Shown here: positions 1-4,829 of the stretch, piece by piece | How the letters are laid out: every line of letters starts with the position of its first letter | How positions within the stretch are numbered: the first letter of the stretch is position 1 | Assembly: GCA_003170575.1 (NCBI GenBank) | Contig: PMZB01000251.1 | Coordinates: forward strand, 1,788-9,878 | DNA from: Chlamydiia bacterium | GTDB lineage: Bacteria > Chlamydiota > Chlamydiia > Chlamydiales > FEN-1388 | Length of the DNA stretch: 8,091 nt | Direction: 5' to 3' | Notes under the pieces: generated by a model | Database searches by the model: none | What the model was told of the DNA's origin: nothing | What the model saw: the letters and a program-made list of their open reading frames with translations, nothing else | Translations under genes and position numbers: made by a program

Positions 1-636
1 CCTTCATGGTGGAATGTCACTCCACGTTCTCAGGAGCTTTCTGAAGAAAAACCAGCTGAAGCTGAACAGTTAACAGAAAAGAGCTGGTATACTATTGAGA
101 AGCGGGATCCAAACGCAGAATCACCCACTGTCACAGAAGAAGTTGTTGAAGAAAGCAAGCCTTCATGGTGGAATGTCACTCCACGTTCTCAGGAGCTTTC
201 TGAAGAAAAACCAGCTGAAGCTGAACAGTCAACGGGAAAGAACTGGTATACTATTGAAAAGCGGGATCCAAACGCAGAATCACCCACTGTCACAGAAGAA
301 GTTGTTGAAGAAAGCAAACCTTCATGGTGGAATGTCACTCCACGTTCTCAGGAGTTTTCTGAAGAAAAACCAGCTGAAGCTGAACAGTCAACGGGAAAGA
401 GCTGGTATACTATTGAGAAGCGGGATCTAAACGCAGAATCACCCTTTGTCACAGAAGAAGTTGTTGAGGAAAGCAAGCCTACATGGTGGAATGTCACTCC
501 ACGTTCTCAGGAGTTTTCTGAAGAAAAATCAGCCGAAGCTGAGCAGTCCACCGAGAAGCCTCTGTATACAGTAGAAAATCGCGATCTAAATACCAGAGAG
601 GACTCTTCTAAAGAAGAGTTTGTACAAGAAAGTTCT
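1..636 (+). repeat. 159-bp tandem repeat, four copies, last one degenerate
   Basis: Copies begin at 1, 160, 319 and 478, each exactly 159 bases (53 codons), so the reading frame is preserved. Copies 1 and 2 differ at about six of 159 bases. Copy 4 diverges after about 540 and is followed by the next motif after 51 rather than 53 codons. Each copy codes for two half-units of about 26 residues, one with SWWNVTPR and one with SWYTIEKR. The array continues to the left of the window, so the true copy number is unknown. Confidence 0.95.
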
Positions 637-1467
637 TGGTTGAAGGTGCTTCCTCGCCAAAAGGATATGTCCCCCGAGGAAAGTCCAACAGTACCCCAAG
701 AGACTAATTGGAATGGATGGCTCTATGTAGAGGATCGCAAACAAGATCAAGAACCAGCTCCTGCGAAAGAAGAGACAGGTTCCTGGTGGAAGATAGTCCA
801 AAGAGAAGCTCCTGCTGAGGAAGAAGCGGCAGAACCTTCTGATGCAAAGCAATCCGACACTTCGCAAGAAAAGATCTCTTGGTTGAGAGTGTCGCCACGG
901 GAAAAAGAAGTTGCAGCTAAAGAGAGCGTAACCGAACCCCAAGACAATCAAGAACCAGCTCCTGCGAAAGAAGAGACAGGTTCCTGGTGGAAGGCAGTCC
1001 AAAGAGAAGCTCCTGCAGAAGAAAAAGCAGAAGAACCTTCTGATACAAAGCAATCCGACACTACGCAAGAAAAGATCTCTTGGTTGAGAGTGTCGCCACG
1101 GGAAAAAGAAGTCGCTGCTAAAGAGAGCGTAACCGAACCCCAAGACAATAGAGAGCCAGCTCCTGCGAAAGAAGAGACAGGTTCCTGGTGGAAGGCAGTC
1201 CAAAGAGAAGCTCCTACTGAAGAAAAAGCAGAAGAATCTTCTGAAAAACCCAAGGATGATGGTACTTCTTGGTTCAAAGTTTCTCCTCGTAAAATAGAAG
1301 ATACAAAAAATCAAAAAGAAGAGACAGGAAGTTCTCAATCTCAGGAGACGCCATCAAAAACACCTTCTACCTTAAATAAACTTTGGGGTGCTGTGACGGG
1401 CACAAGTTCTTTAGGAGATGATGACGAAGATTTTGAAGAGGATGATGTTGATGACGATGAAACGTAA
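1..1467 (+). CDS. Acidic tryptophan-motif repeat protein, 5' end outside window
   Basis: No family is recognised. The frame is open without a stop from the first base to TAA at 1465-1467 (488 visible residues), so the gene starts to the left of the window; the TTG at 640 that could be taken as a start lies mid-gene and has no ribosome binding site. Visible residues 1-200 are 53-residue tandem repeats, about 251-430 are 67-residue repeats, and the end is a Ser/Thr/Pro/Lys-rich linker followed by an acidic tail (DDDEDFEEDDVDDDET). Both repeat types carry the motif W-[WYLF]-x-[VIA]-x-x-R, with Trp at residues 3, 29, 56, 82, 109, 135, 162, 213, 240, 262, 294, 329, 361, 396 and 424, plus a Leu version at 188. 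I see no Cys and no His, one Met, no membrane segment, and very high Glu/Lys/Ser/Pro, which suggests a disordered, extended chain. A structural or secreted host-interaction role is inference only. The 1522 gene follows 54 bases downstream, probably in one operon. Confidence 0.88.
   Translation, partial: PSWWNVTPRSQELSEEKPAEAEQLTEKSWYTIEKRDPNAESPTVTEEVVEESKPSWWNVTPRSQELSEEKPAEAEQSTGKNWYTIEKRDPNAESPTVTEEVVEESKPSWWNVTPRSQEFSEEKPAEAEQSTGKSWYTIEKRDLNAESPFVTEEVVEESKPTWWNVTPRSQEFSEEKSAEAEQSTEKPLYTVENRDLNTREDSSKEEFVQESSWLKVLPRQKDMSPEESPTVPQETNWNGWLYVEDRKQDQEPAPAKEETGSWWKIVQREAPAEEEAAEPSDAKQSDTSQEKISWLRVSPREKEVAAKESVTEPQDNQEPAPAKEETGSWWKAVQREAPAEEKAEEPSDTKQSDTTQEKISWLRVSPREKEVAAKESVTEPQDNREPAPAKEETGSWWKAVQREAPTEEKAEESSEKPKDDGTSWFKVSPRKIEDTKNQKEETGSSQSQETPSKTPSTLNKLWGAVTGTSSLGDDDEDFEEDDVDDDET
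751..1290 (+). repeat. 201-bp tandem repeat, about 2.7 copies
   Basis: Copies begin at 751, 952 and 1153 with an exact 201-base (67-codon) period; the third is incomplete. The first two are about 94% identical by eye. Each encodes EPAPAKEETGSWWK(I/A)VQRE followed by a charged stretch and ISWLRVSPRE; the third carries TSWFKVSPRK in the second place. The unit differs from the 159-bp repeat but uses the same Trp-to-Arg motif, pointing to a shared ancestral half-unit. Confidence 0.95.
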
Positions 1468-1510
1468 GATCTAAGAACTCATTTTTCTTTGTTCCTAAAG
1501 TCGATCATGT

Positions 1511-1520
1511 GGAGGTGATC
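1511..1520 (+). promoter_or_regulatory. Perfect Shine-Dalgarno site of the 1522 gene
   Basis: GGAGGTGATC is a ten-base perfect complement to the conserved 3' end of bacterial 16S rRNA. GGAGG lies six bases before the ATG at 1522, which fixes that start over the in-frame ATG two codons later. GATCA (1503-1507) and TGATC (1516-1520) could pair and hold GGAGG in the loop of a small hairpin. Confidence 0.85.
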
Positions 1521-1521
1521 A

Positions 1522-3207
1522 ATGAGTATGGATATCGGTGACTTTTGTCATACCCTCCGAACGTTGGAGGGTCTGGCCGCACCTGAAGATATATGTTCGA
1601 AATGCGTTGCACATTCTTCCAAGACATTGTCTCCAAGTGGTACAGCTTGCGGTTGGTTCAGAAAGATGTTTTTGGGTCCCTTCATTTTTTGGGGAAAAAC
1701 AAAGGAACCTTTCGTTGTTGAAAAAACAAGAGTCGTATTTAAAGATCTTCTTCGATTTGCCGAACACCCTGAATCCCAGCCTTCTGAATTAATTAAGTGC
1801 GTTTGTACCCTTACCCATGAGCAAAACTGGACAAGCCGTCTAGAGCATGCACGGAAGATTCTCCAGTGTGAAGAAATACCCTATGAGAAAATAAAGATTA
1901 TATCTTCTCCATTTATTCTAGAAAGCATCACAGCTAAGGCAATTCCATGGGATAAGTTGCGAAGCGCATTTCCGAAAGATGCACTTACCTTCGTAGATGA
2001 ACTTGATCTCGGCCCTTGGATAAAAGAGGTCCAAAGACAAGCGGATAAGATTTCTCCAGAATTGTTTCTTGGAGTATTTTTAAAGGTATCTTCTCAGATC
2101 AACCCAAAAAACTCTGAGGAGGGAAAAAGAAGAGATGCTTTAAGGCTCTGTTTATTACTGTTTGAAAAATTTGGGGAAATTTTTGCTAATGACAACCTCT
2201 ATAAGCAAAAAGTGAAAAAAGAAATATTACCCATCGTCAAGGCACTATCGAAAAATATAAGCATCAAATTGTCCGAAAAACTTCATCTAGAAGCATATTC
2301 ACACAAACAGCAGGAGCAATGCTCGGTTCTCGTGTCAGATCAGCCGATGGTTGTGGGGATGATAGGTGAATATAGTTCGCTCAACCCAAAACAATTTCCA
2401 TTGCCTTTGCTCACCATTCACGAGAAGACTTCTGACTATCTTATTGTTGATAGAATTGTTGGAACTTTAGACAAAGTGGACTGGAGAAAAAGTGATGAGG
2501 AAAAGAAAAAGCTTCTAGATTCTTTGGCCGACATAGTAGAGAGGGTGCTCCCTCTTAACCAGACTCCTGACTTAATTTTGCACAAGTTTTTGATCACAAG
2601 TGAATCAAAAATTCGTCTTCTTGATCAGCTCCCTGTAAAACATAACGATTTTTTTTCCATATGCGACGTTGAGCAATTTATTAATACAGCCTGTCAGTCG
2701 GATCCCACGCTTAAGGCACATGTGATGGAAACATCGGGCTTTTTTTCAAGTCCCTATGCTCTCGTTTTCCAAGAAGTGCTTGCACTTGCAAAAGATATAC
2801 ACTTGAACATTTCGTCAAATGAACTTAACAACCAGATTGACGCCTTATCTGTAAGAGGTGATAAAGACCTTTATAAAAACATATCACTATGGCTTACTTC
2901 TTTATCTAAAAAATTGCAGAATGCGGAAAAAAAATTGGGAAGACCTATCCCTATTCAGACATATGTTGAGGCTGTGATTGGTCTTCAGAAAAAGCTCGGG
3001 TTTCTCAGCATACTTCCAAAGAACTTCTCAATAGAGATTGTGCGAACGATCAAAGAGCAAGAGGCCGCTCAAAACCAAGCAGATCCGATTCCCCCATCTA
3101 CCCAACCCATTACCATTTCAGGGACTGTGGACAAGGTAGAAAAGAGAGTGGGAAACGCATGGTGTAAGGCAGGTTCAAAAATCTTAAGAATCTTCAATCA
3201 AGCATAA
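1522..3207 (+). CDS. Unknown 561-residue protein with divergent kinase-like segment
   Basis: I do not recognise the family. The start is set by the strong ribosome binding site at 1511. Residues 1-100 are Cys-rich (C9, C25, C28, C43, C93, C95, including CxxC at 25-28), with a short hydrophobic patch MFLGPFIFW at 49-57. The middle is mostly helical in appearance and Lys/Glu-rich. Residues about 283-370 read like a worn protein-kinase core: a Glu in a helix (E283), a hinge-like YLIVDRIVGTL (306-316), a helix (326-343), then TPDLILHKFLIT (348-359), which aligns without gaps to the HRDLKPENILIT catalytic loop, and SKIRLLDQ (362-369) in place of the DFG strand. Asp350 and Asp368 fit the two key aspartates, but the loop Lys and Asn and the Phe-Gly of DFG are gone, and no glycine loop or VAIK lysine is visible. 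The last 45 residues are Gln/Pro-rich, then basic. It lies just behind the repeat-protein gene, and its end overlaps the convergent pgeF by 14 bases. Confidence 0.85.
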   Translation: MSMDIGDFCHTLRTLEGLAAPEDICSKCVAHSSKTLSPSGTACGWFRKMFLGPFIFWGKTKEPFVVEKTRVVFKDLLRFAEHPESQPSELIKCVCTLTHEQNWTSRLEHARKILQCEEIPYEKIKIISSPFILESITAKAIPWDKLRSAFPKDALTFVDELDLGPWIKEVQRQADKISPELFLGVFLKVSSQINPKNSEEGKRRDALRLCLLLFEKFGEIFANDNLYKQKVKKEILPIVKALSKNISIKLSEKLHLEAYSHKQQEQCSVLVSDQPMVVGMIGEYSSLNPKQFPLPLLTIHEKTSDYLIVDRIVGTLDKVDWRKSDEEKKKLLDSLADIVERVLPLNQTPDLILHKFLITSESKIRLLDQLPVKHNDFFSICDVEQFINTACQSDPTLKAHVMETSGFFSSPYALVFQEVLALAKDIHLNISSNELNNQIDALSVRGDKDLYKNISLWLTSLSKKLQNAEKKLGRPIPIQTYVEAVIGLQKKLGFLSILPKNFSIEIVRTIKEQEAAQNQADPIPPSTQPITISGTVDKVEKRVGNAWCKAGSKILRIFNQA

Positions 3208-3952
3208 TACAACTGGCGTTTCTGCCTGTGAGTCCATCTCGCCTGAAAGAAAAAAAGTATTCCTTTTGATCATAGGAGCACATTTTTGCAATTTCAATAT
3301 GGTCCTTTTTAATTCCTGCTTCAGTGAGCTGTTTCAAAGCTATTTCACAAAGATCAAAGTAATTGTTTTCGTTTTTGTAGGGCCAAAATTCTTTGGGCCA
3401 TTCTTTTTCCCACTCTTTGAATTCAGCATGGCAAGGCCCCAGGCTTGGCCCAACGCAGGCAAATAACTGCTCTGGCGTTGATCCATATTCTTGAGTGAGT
3501 TTCTCCACTACTTTTCCATAAATATTTTGCACATTCCCACGCCATCCTGAATGGACTGCTGCAATAGCGCGATGTTCGGGGTCTAGGATTAAGCAGGCCT
3601 GGCAATCTGCATGCATTACTGTCAGGGGAATCTGGCGTACGTTTGTTATAACTGCATCACACGTACTTAACGGAAGATTTTTAGGCATATGTTGCACAAC
3701 AGCGATAGCGGCTCCATGGACTTGTTCTAGATCCACAAGAGGGGATTGAGTATTCAAAGCCTTTTGGATACGAGCTCTGTTTTCTTGAACTGATGCAGGA
3801 TTTTCCTCGGGGAACAACTTGATATTAAGCGAATCGAATGGGGGAGAGCTTGCCCCTCCCTTCCTTGAAAAACAACCATGCTTGATAAAGTAGAAGGGTT
3901 GCAATAAAGAGAACTCAAACCAGGTAAGACCACCAACTTCTTTTTTGAGCAT
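3194..3952 (-). CDS. pgeF: Peptidoglycan editing factor, laccase-domain protein
   Basis: PgeF/YfiH/YlmD family (multicopper polyphenol oxidoreductase, DUF152). Characterised members are cytosolic metal-dependent enzymes with purine-nucleoside phosphorylase or deaminase activity; in E. coli PgeF removes UDP-MurNAc-L-Ser so that L-Ala is built into peptidoglycan. With the start chosen here (252 residues) the His-Cys-His active site is H79 (QVHG), C117 (HADC) and H134 (AVHSGWRG), the last two 17 apart as in the E. coli protein, and the end FFSFRRDGLTGR is typical. The frame is open up to an ATG at 4021, which would add 23 residues (MGFGYMYIYSSKP...), but only the ATG at 3952 has a ribosome binding site, and the family normally begins shortly before the conserved FIKHGCFSRKGG. 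It is convergent and overlapping with the 1522 gene and divergent from the binding-protein gene. In a chlamydial relative it is consistent with retained peptidoglycan precursor synthesis. Confidence 0.95.
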   Translation of the reverse strand: MLKKEVGGLTWFEFSLLQPFYFIKHGCFSRKGGASSPPFDSLNIKLFPEENPASVQENRARIQKALNTQSPLVDLEQVHGAAIAVVQHMPKNLPLSTCDAVITNVRQIPLTVMHADCQACLILDPEHRAIAAVHSGWRGNVQNIYGKVVEKLTQEYGSTPEQLFACVGPSLGPCHAEFKEWEKEWPKEFWPYKNENNYFDLCEIALKQLTEAGIKKDHIEIAKMCSYDQKEYFFSFRRDGLTGRNASCIMLD

Positions 3953-4045
3953 AGTTTTATTTCCTTTTTTCTGTCTTAGGAATGGCTTAGAAGAGTATAT
4001 ATACATATACCCAAACCCCATATATAAGCGAGGGTTACGAGAGTC
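3953..4045. promoter_or_regulatory. Divergent TA-rich start region for pgeF and lipoprotein gene
   Basis: This 93-base spacer separates two divergent genes and must carry their transcription starts unless these lie inside the coding regions. An alternating TA run at 3996-4009 and a second TATATA at 4021-4026 are the AT-rich cores. Read leftwards, TATACT (3994-3999) is a good -10 candidate for pgeF; read rightwards, TATATA at 4021 could be a -10 for the lipoprotein gene. No convincing -35 box is visible for either. The lipoprotein ATG is preceded only by a weak AGGG at 4031. Confidence 0.4.
3961..3966 (-). promoter_or_regulatory. Ribosome binding site deciding pgeF start
   Basis: On the minus strand AAGGAA is followed by eight bases and then the ATG at 3952. 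The longer candidate start at 4021 has no purine-rich site in front of it and sits within the TA-rich spacer that must hold the promoters. Confidence 0.6.
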
Positions 4046-4828
4046 ATGTATAAATTCTGCTTTTTGCGAGTTGCTGCTGCAATCCTATTCTCCTTATGTT
4101 TAGGGGCTGGATGTTCGAAATCTTCTGCTTCTCGTACCGAGCCTTATGTTATTGCCTATCCTAGTACCTGGGAACAGATACGTCTGTATGGATCAGAGCA
4201 AAGTGTTGTTGGATTTACTTCTGATCTTATCTATGAGATTGCAAAGAGAGCAGGTTTTCAAACGCGCATGGTCATGGGCGATCCAGATGCTTTCCCAGCT
4301 ATGCTGGAGAGTGGGAAAGTGGACGCAGTCATTACAGCAGAACCCTCCAACCCTGTGAATGATCAGTTTTATGAGTTTAGTGAGCCCTATTTTGTCGGAG
4401 GCACTGTGGTTGTGGTACCAGCTAATTCTCCATTTACAAACACGGATGAACTTAAAAATGTGGAGATAGCATATGACAGAAGCGAAGGCTTGGATTTGGC
4501 ATTAGGGGTTAAGACAACATGGATTTTTAAGCCCTACGACAATACTACAGAAGCTTTGGATGCTATGCTTGTTGGGAAAGCAGATGGGATGGTTCTTCAC
4601 TACATTAGAGCACGGCAACTGTCCAAGAGTTTGTATCGTAACAGTATCAAGATTCTTATGCCTCCCCTCATAAAGCGCACTATCCGCCTGGCTGTGCGAA
4701 AAGGCAAAAATCATGACCTAATTGCCCTTTTCAATAAGGGTGTAGAAAGCTATCTCAAGAGCGGTGAATACAAAGAGCTTTTAGAATATTGGGGGATAGA
4801 CAGCCAATTGCCCATAGACAATAAGTAG
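4046..4828 (+). CDS. Orphan family-3 solute-binding lipoprotein
   Basis: A 260-residue protein of the extracellular solute-binding family 3 type (amino-acid ABC transporter binding proteins such as ArtJ/GlnH). Residues 1-23 form a lipoprotein signal: Arg8, a hydrophobic stretch 9-19, then a relaxed lipobox LGAGC with Cys23 as the predicted lipidated residue, followed by a Ser-rich linker. The mature part shows the family frame: SVVGFTSDLIYEIAKRAG (53-70), the FSEPYF strand (111-116), and the C-terminal helices ending EYKELLEYWGI (241-251). The Arg that normally holds the ligand's carboxylate, six residues before the FSxPY Phe in the TPER segment, is replaced here by Asn105 within an altered AEPSNPVNDQ segment, so a standard amino acid ligand is doubtful. 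No permease or ATPase gene lies nearby. It is divergent from pgeF, and its stop is one base from the convergent glgP stop. A sensor or modified-uptake role is possible; the family call is firm, the ligand unknown. Confidence 0.9.
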   Translation: MYKFCFLRVAAAILFSLCLGAGCSKSSASRTEPYVIAYPSTWEQIRLYGSEQSVVGFTSDLIYEIAKRAGFQTRMVMGDPDAFPAMLESGKVDAVITAEPSNPVNDQFYEFSEPYFVGGTVVVVPANSPFTNTDELKNVEIAYDRSEGLDLALGVKTTWIFKPYDNTTEALDAMLVGKADGMVLHYIRARQLSKSLYRNSIKILMPPLIKRTIRLAVRKGKNHDLIALFNKGVESYLKSGEYKELLEYWGIDSQLPIDNK

Positions 4829-4829
4829 T

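Noticed and set aside
95..430. A 111-codon + strand frame with SGIQTQNHPLSQ repeats.
   Set aside because: It is a shifted reading of the 159-bp repeats; the frame that continues through both repeat types to 1467 is the coding one.
948..1277. A 109-codon minus-strand frame with internal repeats.
   Set aside because: It is another antisense shadow of the 201-bp repeats, with no ribosome binding site or independent support.
1..1290. A possible CRISPR array because of regularly spaced repeats.
   Set aside because: The units are 159 and 201 bases, in frame, and the whole unit repeats; there are no short repeats with unique spacers.
586..1338. A 250-codon open frame on the minus strand, rich in Phe, Arg, Cys and Leu.
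   Set aside because: It lies wholly antisense to the tandem-repeat gene; its length comes from the repeat composition, which avoids stop codons in that frame, and its apparent repeats mirror the sense repeats. The composition is implausible for a real protein.
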